NCBI GenBank assembly: GCA_034406715.1
Contig: CP137865.1
Coordinates: 248,001-312,000, forward strand
DNA from: Rhodotorula mucilaginosa
Taxonomy: Eukaryota > Basidiomycota > Microbotryomycetes > Sporidiobolales > Sporidiobolaceae
Reading direction: 5' to 3'
Length of the DNA stretch: 64,000 nucleotides
Position numbers and translations under genes: made by a program. Positions 11,285-26,500 of the stretch are shown piece by piece (position 1 is the first letter of the stretch; each line of letters starts with the position of its first letter). Below the pieces are notes generated by a model, which worked only from the letters and a program-made list of their open reading frames with translations, was not told the DNA's origin and made no database searches.

Positions 11285-13496
11285 ATGGCGGTGAGCACAC
11301 TACATAGCTACATCTTCCGCTTGGCAGGCCAGCAGGCTGACCTCCCTCCCGCCAACAGCACAACCTCATCGCAAAGCTCTCTTTCCCGAGCGGGCACGTC
11401 GTCTCCAAGGCAGAGTTCCCGGTCGGCCTCTTCATCAACAACGAGTACTCTCCGGCCTCGAACGGCGAGACGATCGAAGTGCGTGCGCCGGCGACCGACA
11501 AGGTGATTGCGCGGATCCCGGCGGGACAAGCAAAAGATGTCGACCGCGCCGTGGACGCGGCAGAACGCGCGTACAACTCTGTTTGGGGCGAGAGGTGCTC
11601 GCCGCGCGAGCGTGGACGTCTGCTCATGAAGCTTGCCGACCTCTTCGAGGAGCACGCCGACATTCTCGCCTCGATCGAGTCGATGGTGAATTTCTTTCGT
11701 CTGATCAAACTTTCGCTGCGTTCGAGGCATACTGACCTTTCTCCTCCACCTAAAGGACAATGGCAAGCCGTTCTCGATTGCCCGTAACGTCGACGTGCCC
11801 GAAGCGGCGGCGTGCTTGCGGTACTATGGCGGATGGGCGGACAAGGACCACGGCAAGATGATCGAAGTCGACGACTCGAAGATGGCGTTTGAGCGTCACG
11901 AACCGATCGGCGTCGTCGGGCAGATCATCCCTTGGAACTTCCCGCTCCTCATGTTTGCGTGGAAGATCGGACCGGCTCTCGCTTGCGGCAACACGATAGT
12001 GATCAAGACGGCCGAGACGACCCCCCTCTCGGCTTGCTATGCGACTCAGCTCATCGCCAAGCTCTTTCCTCCCGGTGTCGTCAACGTCATCATGGGCTAT
12101 GGCGACGTTGCCGGATCTGCCATCTCGTCGCACATGAGGATCCTCAAGGTCGCGTTCACCGGATCAACCGCCGTCGGCCGCGCCATCATGACGGCTGCGG
12201 CACGGTCCAACCTGAAGCCGGTCACTCTCGAGCTCGGCGGCAAGAGCCCCAACATCATCTTCGAGTGAGTCTCCCTGGTGCCGAAGGGTTATCTTCAGTA
12301 GGCGAGACGGAGAGACTGACTTGCTCGGCGTGATTTCCCCAGTGACGCCGACCTTGACCAAGCCGTCTCTTGGGCTGCATTCGGTATCTACTTCAACGCA
12401 GGGTACACTCTCTCTTCTAGATATCGGACATGAGATCTCTGGAGCTGACCTTCGCGGGTTTCGCCTCAGACAAGCGTGCTCGGCCGGTTCGCGCATCTTT
12501 GTCCAGGAAACGATCTACGACGAGTTCCTCGAGCGTCTCACCCGCACCATCAAGGCCATGAAGGTCGCTCAGCCGTTCCAGGAGGACGCGTTCGTCGGCC
12601 CCTTGACGTCGAAGCTTCAGTACGACCGCGTCTCGGCTTACATCCAAGCCGGCAAGGACGAGGGTGCGACCGTCCACCTCGGAGGCGAGCGGCACGGCAC
12701 CGAGGGCTACTTCCTGAGTCCGACTGTGTTCACCAACTGCACGCCAGAGATGCGCATCTGCCGCGAAGGTTCGTGGTCGCCGAATTTTCCCCTTCTTCTT
12801 GTCCGCAAGGAGTGAACCTTTCTCGCGGGTTGCTCCTGATGTACCGTTCCCGTGCACAGAGATCTTTGGTCCGGTTGTCGCCATTCAGAAGTTCAAGGTT
12901 TGTCGGGATTTCTCGAGACGTTCGGTCGCGGGCGTCGCTAAGTAAGCTACCGCTTCTCCCGCAGGACGACGACGACATCGTCGCCAAGGCCAACGACACC
13001 ATCTACGGACTCGCTTCGGCTGTGTTCAGTCGCGATATCTCTCACGCGCTCAACATCGCCAAGCGACTGCAAGCCGGATCGGTCTGGATCAACTGTGAGC
13101 ATTTCTCTTCTTTCGCCTTGTGCCTTTGTTTCGCTTGTATTACTCGGCTCCTTCTACCTTTCTTTCGCTCTTCTGACCGAGAATGTGTCTTTCTCCTACA
13201 CAGGCTACAACCAGCTCAACCCGAGTGTGCCCTTCGGAGGGTGAGCGAGCTTCTTTCGAGGTTTGATGCTCAGATTCCGCTCACACCCTTCTACTGCCCG
13301 CAGCTACAAGCAGTCGGGAATCGGCCGCGAACTTGGCGAGCAGGCTCTGCACTCGTGTAAGTCTCCCAATGGCATGCTTCTGAACCGTGCACAGAATGGA
13401 AACTGACCGCTTAAATCGCACACAGACACGGCGGTCAAGTCGATTCACGTCAACCTAACTCAGCCGAACCCGTTGCCTGTTCCGGCAAAACTCTGA
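11285..13496 (+). CDS. NAD(P)-dependent aldehyde dehydrogenase with a C-terminal AKL
   Basis: Oxidises aldehydes to acids. Ten exons join in phase (11285-11290, 11359-11685, 11756-12264, 12343-12402, 12470-12768, 12860-12897, 12965-13094, 13204-13240, 13304-13356, 13426-13496) and give 509 residues, normal for the family. Visible motifs are: [35 protein letters not shown]; the general-base Glu in [12 protein letters not shown]; the catalytic Cys at about residue 304 in [20 protein letters not shown]; and [13 protein letters not shown]. Exon 1 codes only Met-Ala. The protein ends Pro-Ala-Lys-Leu; AKL fits the PTS1 consensus, suggesting peroxisomal import. The upstream transcription factor is divergent and the Mpv17-family gene is convergent. 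It would be a natural partner of the nearby amine oxidase, which releases aldehydes. Confidence 0.93.
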
Positions 13497-13912
13497 ATCC
13501 ACATGTAGCAGATCTCAGTGTTTCGTTTGCAACCGTATCATCTGTTCCGACTCGTGCATGTTCGGTTCGACGGTATCGCTTTTTGGTCGCTTCTCGCGAT
13601 CACTTCGTGCTGCGGGCACTATGTACGGATGGGAGGCCAATGCGGAATTATTAGTGTTAAACTGAGGTCTTAGAGCGGGGCGATGGCGCAGCTGCACTTT
13701 CGGAGGCGAATTACAACTGCCGCAGGGAAAAATCGAAGGTGAAAAGCCTCGGACGGGGATTCGCTTCGGAGCTTGCTGAATTTGTTCCATGGAACACCCC
13801 GCTCGTGAATGAGTGGCCTTCACTTCCATCACCTATCTTTTCGAGCAAGAGAGAATTCCTCGGCAAAGCAAGGATTGCGTTCAACCAGGCGCGCATTGCA
13901 CCAAGCCAGACT
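13497..13912. other. Convergent intergenic region, no gene seen
   Basis: 416 bases between the ALDH stop and the Mpv17-family stop; both 3' ends should lie here. Nothing else recognised. Confidence 0.5.
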
Positions 13913-14927
13913 CTACGCCGTCTTCGCTCTCGAACCTGCATGCACTTTGACCTTGACGTTGATGAAAGTGTCGACCATGCTCGCGACACCGGTAAAGAAC
14001 GGTGTCCATGCGGGTTGAGGGAGGAACTTTTGCGCAAAGAGAAGCGAAAGCGTTTGAATGACTGCCGAGATCTGCTCGGCGGGCGGAAGTAGTAAGTCGC
14101 ATGGACGCAGAAGAAGCAGAGTTGAAGTCAAGGCTCACTCGAGTGATTGGGAGCAGCTCGCTTCGGACGTCGGCGGACACCTGGCGGATGCTACCGTGAA
14201 TGACGGAAAGTGCCGAGACTGTGGAAACGAACCATTAGGGTGACCGGAAACTCTCAACACTATGAAGACGCAAGACGTACGGTACACAGTATTTTGGATG
14301 GGAAGAATGATCGCGAGAGCGGCGACCACTTCAGTAATGCGTGCCCGGACCGAGGTGCGGCCGCGGAAAACCCTCGCGAGAAGCTCGTACAAAGCGTGGT
14401 CGAGTGGTGCTGCAATGCAAGCCGCTGCAGAAAAGCACCAGCACTAAGTATCTGACGACTTGATGAGAGGTCCGGCCCCGATCTCGGGAGAACGCACCGT
14501 AGAGCGCGAGCTTGAGAGCATTCAAGTGTGTTTGCGCCGCACAGATGCCCGATCGGGCGCGCGCGGGGTCGTCCGACTTGCTCAAGGCTGCTGCTCTCGC
14601 GTAAGTCCGGCGGCGGCCGCGCGCTAGTGCTTGTGCAACACCGGTCGAGACGAGCTCGGAGAGGTAGCTGCAAAGAAAGCGACGGCTCTCTGTCAGAATG
14701 CCACATCTTCCTGTTCGCACTTCTGGAGTACAGAAGATGCGCACTAGAGTAGACCACCGGTTCCTGCCTTGGTCAAGATGGGTCGACGGCTCAGGATCGC
14801 GAGATACGCTGCGCGACAGTTGCGAAGGTCAGTCTCGCAGGTACATCTGGCGCCTGCCCAGCATGCCCGGCGCACCTTCATTCAGAGCAAGCGGGCGCCG
14901 CACAGGTTTGATGACGGTCGACGACAT
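13913..14927 (-). CDS. Mpv17/PMP22-family membrane protein
   Basis: Small multi-pass protein of peroxisomal or mitochondrial inner membranes (Pxmp2/Mpv17/Sym1 family). The ATG at 14927 starts MSSTVIKPVRRPLALNE. The second exon gives the family's opening helix YLAILSRRPILTKAGTG. Later exons give ALKLALYGAF, then LDHALYELLARVFRGRTSVR, IILPIQNTVYLSALSVIHG, VRSELLPI, and the signature end QKFLPQPAWTPFFTGVASMV followed by DTFINVKVK. These match the family's conserved 'lalYGafi..PL.HyWY', 'sPiqn' and 'FlP....vpF' regions in order. There are many short introns; exact internal boundaries were not all fixed. It lies between a PTS1-bearing ALDH and a PTS1-bearing amine oxidase, which favours a peroxisomal role, but sequence alone cannot separate this from mitochondrial Sym1. 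Confidence 0.82.
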
Positions 14928-15453
14928 GCTCTTTGCTGCCTTGCGCCTGTATGAACGGCGACTCTGCTCCGGAGTGATCTGGGTCGCCTTCGGAGATTCT
15001 GCGACGGTGGCGGTCCGCTCGGAGCAGCTCGCTCCGTGTTGTGTCCGCGGTCAGGTGATGTAGCGGGGGCACGAAAAGTTTGGCCTCAACGCTAGCGGGG
15101 ACCTGCATGCCTCAGAGTCAGCTCTGCCTCGACGGCGGGGTGCTGCAGGTTAATCCTCGCGCCGGGGTATTCGCCAGCTTATCGAAAATTACTATGATGC
15201 TGCCCCACATGGCGGTGAACTTCGGCTAAAATTGCAATCACGGCGGCTCCCTTGCCTCCCCCAGAAGAAGCTGGCGGCTCCTGCCCGGAAACCTTCCCGC
15301 GCTGAGATTGACTGCCTCCGCCTCTGGCTGAGCGACCTGGAGGAGCGATGCCCAGGTCTAGGTCTGCCACACCACCTTCCCCGGATCTCTCCTGAGTCTC
15401 GCTCGACCTCTACCTACACCGACCTGCTACTGCACCTATTTCCGAGCTTCGAC
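14928..15453. promoter_or_regulatory. Divergent intergenic region, Mpv17-family and amine oxidase genes
   Basis: About 525 bases between two divergent starts; it should carry both promoters. An open frame continuous with the amine oxidase extends upstream from 15232, but the ATG at 15454 is the better start because the sequence before it has no recognisable protein similarity. Confidence 0.5.
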
Positions 15454-17362
<1,909 letters not shown>

Positions 17363-17742
17363 AGGAGACGCACTTCTTTTTCGTACAGGTCTGTTTCTGA
17401 ATCTGGCCAAGTCAGTAGCCGCAGTTTGGGGTGTAAGGATGTACTTTATCTCTCGATTCGATCTCAACAGCTCTGCGCTTCAAAGGTAAACCCAGCCAGC
17501 GTTTCTGTCACTCTTTCCCTCTTCCTCTTCCGTCTGGAAAGCGTGAGCGGCGTTGCGTGCAGCTAGATCTCGGATAGAGGGCGGCGTTTCAGACGACAAG
17601 AGTGTGTAGACGGACAGAAGTAGAATCGTACAGCGAGTCTGGGAATCTGCAAATCGACATCTCCCGTCAGTCAGTCTCCACAGGCGATCACAACAAAGTC
17701 GAGAGAGAAACCAAGCTAACTGACCAGGGAAAAGAAAAACTT
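17363..17742. other. Convergent intergenic region, no gene seen
   Basis: 380 bases between the amine oxidase and VPS4 stops, containing both 3' ends. No supported gene. Confidence 0.5.
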
Positions 17743-19916
<2,174 letters not shown>

Positions 19917-20559
19917 TTCTGCCGGCCCAACCTCAGTCTATACGCGGCTCAGGCGAATCGAGCGGAGAGAGATGCACGGCGCGAGAGAGAGAGAAAAGGG
20001 CACGAGGTGGGGTGAGGAGGATCGGCGGCAACTCGACACTGCACTGAGCGTCGTTCCGTCATATGCAAGTGCTTTTCGAGGTCATTTCATCATTTACAGT
20101 AGTGGTAGGTAGTCTATCCAGCCCCTCTAGAGAAGAGAAGAGCTTGAGTCGAAGACAGGGGCCCGCGTCGCGCAATTTGCCCGCGTTCGACGACGCGGTC
20201 CGTCGCGTCTCTCTCTCAAGCTCTCGCGCCCCTCGAGAGCCTGCTTGCTAAGCCGAGCAGCTCGTACAGCTGGTCTGCGCCCAGCTCCGCAGCCCCGCCA
20301 GCCGAGACCCCGCCAGCCGGGCTCAACTCCGCGACTCTCTCCGCGCGCACGAACGCGGCAAGAACCTCGCCGTCGCGCGTGCTCTTGACTATACGCGCGT
20401 CGATTCCGCCCCGCTGCCTAGCGCAAGAATAAGAGTCGATCTACACGCTCTTTCCGCCGCGTCCCCGTCCCCCCCGGACCGCGCGTCCAGTCGCGGCCGT
20501 CCCGCCCTGAGATCTCATCGCCGAGTCGACACCGAACCTACACGCCCGCCTAAACGACC
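19917..20559. promoter_or_regulatory. Divergent intergenic region, VPS4 and DNMT5
   Basis: About 640 bases between divergent starts, with a purine-rich patch near 19970-20030 and a pyrimidine-rich, very GC-rich stretch just before the DNMT5 start. Both promoters should lie here. No gene supported. Confidence 0.5.
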
Positions 20560-23500
20560 ATGCCTCCGCGCAAGAAGGCGTCGCCGGGCAAGGCCAAGAA
20601 GCGCCAGCGCCGCAACTCGGCCGGGTCCGACTCGGACTCGTACGACGACCCGAACGAGGGCAAAGGCCAACTCGACCTGACCCTCCCGCCGCTCTACAAA
20701 CTCGACGAGATCTTTAGCCACATGGTCTCGCGCGAGGCGGACGAGTTGGCCGCCCTGTTCAAGAAACTCGGACGCCCGCTCCGCGTCGCGACCATGTGTT
20801 CCGGAACCGAGTCGCCCATCCTCGCCCTCCGGCTCATGTCGCGCGCGCTCGAAGCCCAGACCGGAGTCTGCGCCGAGATCGACCACGTCTTTTCCGCCGA
20901 GATCGAACCCTTCAAGCAGGCCTACATCGAGCGCAACTTTGCGCCGCCCCTCTTGTTCCGCGACGTCACGGAACTGTGAGTGCCTTCCACATGAACGATC
21001 ATCCGCTTGCGCGCTCTCTCTCTGACTCTGACGACGAGCATCCTCTCCACCCTGCGTGCAGGCCCAACGACCAGGCTCGTACGGCATACGGTTCGTTCGC
21101 CGAAGTACCCGGCAACGTCGACCTCTTGTGCGTATTCATCTAGGACACTCTCGCACGTGCAACACGCGACTAGTCCTGACGCGTTGCCCCTTCCTCTGCA
21201 GGATTGCTGGCACATCTTGCGTCGACTACTCGAACCTCAATAACAAGCAAAAAGGAATCAACGACGGAGGCGAATCTGGTGCGACGAACAACGACCGAGT
21301 CCGAGCGTGGTCCTTCCGTCCGTCCCACCTAGCTGACGACGCAATTTTTCTTCGCCCCATCAGGTCGCACATTTCATGGCATGCTCGAATACAGCAAGAA
21401 GCACCGAGTCAAGATGATCATCCTCGAGAACGTCTTGAAGGCGCCGTGGAAGGCGGTCGAGGCCAAGTTTGACGAGGCCGGCTATGGCGCACGCTTTGTC
21501 CGCCTCGACACCAAGAAGTACTACATCCCGCACACGCGCACTCGCGGCTGTGAGTTTCTCGCTCCCCTGTCCTGCGCCCAGCCAGCGCAAAGAGTTTACT
21601 GACATCTGTCCGCCGGCGCCTCTAGACCTGATCGCCTTCTTGAAGGAAGGGACCAAGGACGCCAAAAAGTCCTTCTTCGAGAAGCGAGACTCTTCCAACC
21701 TGTCGGCGCACGAGATGGCCGACGAGTGGCAACAACGCGTCAAGGAAGCAGAGCGCGTCGCGTCCGCCCCGACCGAAGCGTTCTTGCTCGGGTCGGACGA
21801 CCCGCGCGTGCACCGCGCGAGGCAGGAACTCGCGTACCAAAAAGTCAACGCGGACGGGAACAAGCGCGCCGCGACCGACTGGGGACGGTGTGAAGTCCGG
21901 CATGCGATCCAGCGGCAGAAGGAGAAGTTGGGAGAGGCGAGGCCGCTCACCAAGTGGTCGGATGGAGGCGCGCCGCCCAAGATGCCGGACGGAGCGTGGC
22001 AGGATTGGGCCGAGACGCAGACGGAACGCGTGCACGACTTGATGGACATTAGTTACCTCCGCCAGGCCAAGCTCGGCGTCGACGTCAGTGCGTAACTCTT
22101 CTCTCTCGCGATCGTTCTTCTCCGCCCCTCTCACTGACGCGATTCCCCCTCGCAGCCGCCAAGTCGGCCGTCTGGAACTTGTCGCAGAACGTCGACCGCA
22201 CGACGGCGTCCAAGCTGTTCGGCATCACGCCCTGCTTGACCCCGAAGGGCCTGCCCTACCTCACCCACCGCGGCGGTCCCATCGTCGGAGTCGAGGCGCT
22301 CGCGCTGCAAGGACTCCCGATCGACGAGCTCTTGCTCACGCGCGAGAGTACCGATCAGTTGTCCGACCTCGCGGGCAACGCCATGTCGTCCACCGTGGTC
22401 GGTACCGCGATGCTGTACGCTCTCCTCGTCGGCGGTCACACGCTCGAACGCGGCGTTGTCGTCAAGGAACCCAAGGCGGGCGAGGATGAAGACGGCGACG
22501 TCGTCATGGATGGGGACAAGCTCCAAAAGGCCGAGAAGAAGGCGCCGCCGACGGACGAAGAGCTCGAGGCTCGGTTCCGCGGCGCGGACCGCCTCGTCGA
22601 ACACCCCGTCGACCTCGCTTCGCACAAGCCGGCGCCCGTCGACCTCCTCGAGCGCGCGCACCGTTCGGCCCGCCGCTGCAGCTGCGAAGGCCGCGAAGAC
22701 ATCTCGGTCCACCCGATCTTGACCTGCGCGAGTTGCGGTCACTCGACCTGCGTGCAGCACAAGGCTCGACCCGAACACAAGTACAAGGACGACTTGGCCG
22801 AGCGCGAGTCGCCGAAAAAGTTTGCCGCCGACTTGCGCGAGATGTTGCCGATGCGGTTGAAGTTGCCCGGCTTTGACCGCGGGACGATCACCAAACTTGT
22901 CGACGAGGCCAAGGAGCAAGGTTCGCCGCTCAACAAGAACTTGCTCGACAAGTACGTCGACATTGTGGTCGACGCGCTCGCCAAGGCCGAGTTCCACTTC
23001 CAGCACACGGACCGTCGCGACTACTGGACAGCGGTGTACGGAGCCGAACAGGCTCGCCTCGACCTGCACTTTGGGCAGACGACCATCGAGTGGCGTCTCT
23101 TTGTCGAGCCGCCTGCCGACCTTGCCGCTCTCGCACCGCTCCGAGTCGCGTTCGAGCAGCCGGTCGCGCGTCTCCAGCTCGCTCCCGGTACAACCGATCT
23201 CCTCGAGGGGACCTGGGCGATGAGCCTCCCCCTCTCGAGCTCGTCCAACACCGTCGAACTCGAGTTCGAGTACGACGGCGATGCCGTGACGGACGCTTCG
23301 TGGCGTGCCAAGATCGAGCTGGTCGACTTTAGGGAGGAAAAGTCGCCGCGTCGGATCAAGGTCAACTTCAACGGCGATGAGACCTTGCTCAACCGTCCGC
23401 TCGACGGCACCTACTTGCGCGAGGAAGACTGCGGCACGCCGACGCACGCGCTCTACCGCCGCGTCGAACCCGCCGAGGAGACCCCGCTCTACTTCTTCTT

Positions 23501-26500
23501 CGACCCGTCGCCGTACCTGGAAAACACGCACGACCGCTTCGTCTTTGCCGAGACGTGCTCTCGCATCCATGGCGCTCGTCCCCTCATCGCCTCGATGCTC
23601 CCCAAGTGGCGTCTCAACCCGTTCAAAGTCGAGAAGGAGCGGACCGAAAACGAAGTCGCCATCCTCCTCGAGCCGGACATGAAGCCCAAGGTCGAGATCT
23701 CGAGCACCTTCCGCCCTCTCAAGGACGTCAAGATCGTCCCGGGAGGTACGGACGTCAACGAGGCGAGCAAATTTGCCACCATCAAGACCGGCGGCAGCCT
23801 CTCGGTCGCCGAGCACAAGTGTCAACAGGCCGAGCTCCTCCTGACCGCGCACGTCCCCCTCGCCAAGTCGCCCTCGCCCGTCTGGGCCAGCGAACACTGG
23901 CACGCCGTCGACCTCCAGCACGAAGGCCCCGAAGTCTTTACCAAGCTCGGCTGGATGCTCGCGCGCATCCCCGACTGGCAGTCGCTCCACGAGTGGCAGT
24001 CCGTCGAAGCCGACAGCGCTCCCGCCGACAACTGCCACGACTGCGCGCCGGCGCCCCCCGTGCTCCAATGGATCCGGCAGCTTGTCGCCAAGCCAAAGTC
24101 GTGGGAAGTCTCGATCACAGCACGTGAAGACGGCAAGCAAGCTGCCGCCTACGAACATGTGAGTCCGTTCCGTGCACGCCAAGGTGGACGAAGGGAAAAG
24201 GAATGCTAATGTTTTCTGCGCCTCTTGACAGTCGCTCAAAAACCGCCCGGAGCCCATCGTCGTCCACACGCGGCAGATCGGCAACGACTTCCAGTTCAAG
24301 GTCGGCTTGAACGTTGTCAGTCTCGCGCACCGGGTCCTCGCCCAGCTTCCGACGCACCGCAACCTCGAGTGCTCGGAACCGAAGGTCGAATGGCGCCTCA
24401 ACTCGACCGCCAACATGGCTCTCGGTCGCGAAAACTCGCACGTGTTTACGCTCTTGAGCAACCGTCACAACCCCGAAGCGGAGAATCCGAGTCGGTTCAA
24501 GAACTACAAGCTGCGTCGGGAGCAGCTTCGCTCGCTTCACTGGATGATCGAGCAGGAGGCCAACCCGAAGCCGTGGATCGAAGAGGAAGTCACCGAGGCG
24601 CTCGTCACGCAGCTCGGCTGGACCGCCGAATGCAAGGCGACGCGCGAAGTCCTGGTCCGTGGCGGTGTCGTTGCCGATGCCGTCGGTTACGGCAAGACCG
24701 CCATCACGCTCGGCCTCATCGCCTCGCGCCGGGAGGCGGACGAGGACTTGCCCGAGGACGATGAGCGGATCCCGATCAAGGCGACGCTCATCGTCGTGCC
24801 GAAGCATCTCTCGCAGCAGTGGCCGGACGAGGTCAAGAAGTTTACACAACCCGCGCTCAAGACGATCATCATCCAGAACCACGCCCACCTCAAAAAGCAC
24901 ACCATCGAAGACTTCCAGGAGGCCGACATTGTCATCGTCTCCGAGTCCCTGTTCACGTCGGACGTGTACTGGCCTTACACGGCCGACTTTGCCGCCTCGC
25001 CGTGTGACATCAAGACCGACAAGAAAGCCGGTCGTTACTTCCGTCACTGTGTCGACGTCGCGATGGACTCGCTTTCCGAGCAGGTTCACCGCCTCCGCGA
25101 AGAAGGCTCTCGCGCGGCGCACAAGGCGCTCACCAAGGCGCGAGCGAGTCGCGACGAAGACTTCGAGAAGGAGTTTGTCATTCCCGAAACTCGCAGAAAA
25201 GCGGTCAGTCTCACCTCGTTTCAGATCCTCACGGGAAGCGATGCTGACTCCTTGTGCTACAGAACAAGATTGCCCTTGAGAAGGGCAAGAAGCCGGCGGC
25301 GCTGCCGCCGAAACCGACCTCGTTCCCTCGGTCTGCTAAGGTCGGCGACGACGAGTGGGGTCTCCTCTCCAGCGCCGCGAAGAACGACTGGACTCAAGTC
25401 AAGGGTCCGCCTCTGGCCGCTTTCTCGTGGGCTCGCGTCGTGCTCGACGAGTTCAGCTACACCGAGGGGGCGTCGCTCGTCGGCATCCACACTTGCCGTG
25501 GACGCGCGCGCTGGATCCTGTCCGGTACCCCGCCGCTCCGCGATTTCTCGGAGGTCAAGTCGTGCGTGTTCTATTCTCCCGTCATTGCTTCCCGCGCGTC
25601 TCGTCTGACATGGACGGTGTTTGCGCATGGCAGGATCGCCTCGTTGCTCAACATCCACCTCGGTATCGACGACCAGAACGAGGGTGTCGCAGACCAGGTC
25701 GTCATCCGGAACAAGGAGGCAACCAAGGCGGAAGTCTTCCGCTCGTACTGCGACGTTCGCACCAAGGCGTGGCACGCAAACCGTGACCGCGTCGCTCAGC
25801 GCTTCCTCGACCAGTTTGCCCGTCAGAACCGCGCCGAGATCGACGAGATCCCCCTCGAGATCGAGCACGTCGGCGTGCGTCTCCCCGGAGCCGAGATGGC
25901 CATCTACCGCGAGCTCGAGCACCACCTGTACTCGCTCGACGTCAACCTGAACAGGCTCACCAAGATCAAGGAGGACAAGCAGAGTGACCGCGACCGCCGC
26001 CTGCGCGAAGCCCTCGGGCAGTCTCAGTCGCCGGAAGAGGCGCTCTTGAAGCGGTGTTCGCACTTCACGCTCGACCTCGACGAAACCCTCCTCAAAGGCG
26101 ACGAAGCGCCTGATGTCTGCGACTTCATTCACGGCCTCCGTGAGCAGCAGCTCGCCGACTGCAAACGGGAACTCAAGTACAAAGTCCTCGCCGCCTCGTT
26201 CATGCATCGTCAGGCGAAGAAAAAGGAGTACTACAAACTCTCGAACGTGGAGAATGAGCACTTCCGTGCGTGGATCCAACGTGTCGAAAAGGGAGAAGGC
26301 GCGGGCGACGCAAGCGCGGAAAAAGTCCTCCGCACTCTGCTGAAGGAGTGCGGCTGCTCCTCCGAGTCTATCGGCAAGCCGGTCAATGCGGAGGACAAGC
26401 ACCGCCCCGAGGACGTCGCCAACTTCCTCGCCAAACCGGCGAAAGCTGACAGCGATCTCGACTACATCATCGGCAGGACGACGATCATCCGCGACGCGAC

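Noticed and set aside
22131-24461. 776-codon open frame antisense to DNMT5
   Set aside because: It mirrors the GC-rich codon use of the sense gene, is full of Arg/Val/Leu/Gly/Asp, and has no domain; the sense strand has clear DNMT5 motifs.
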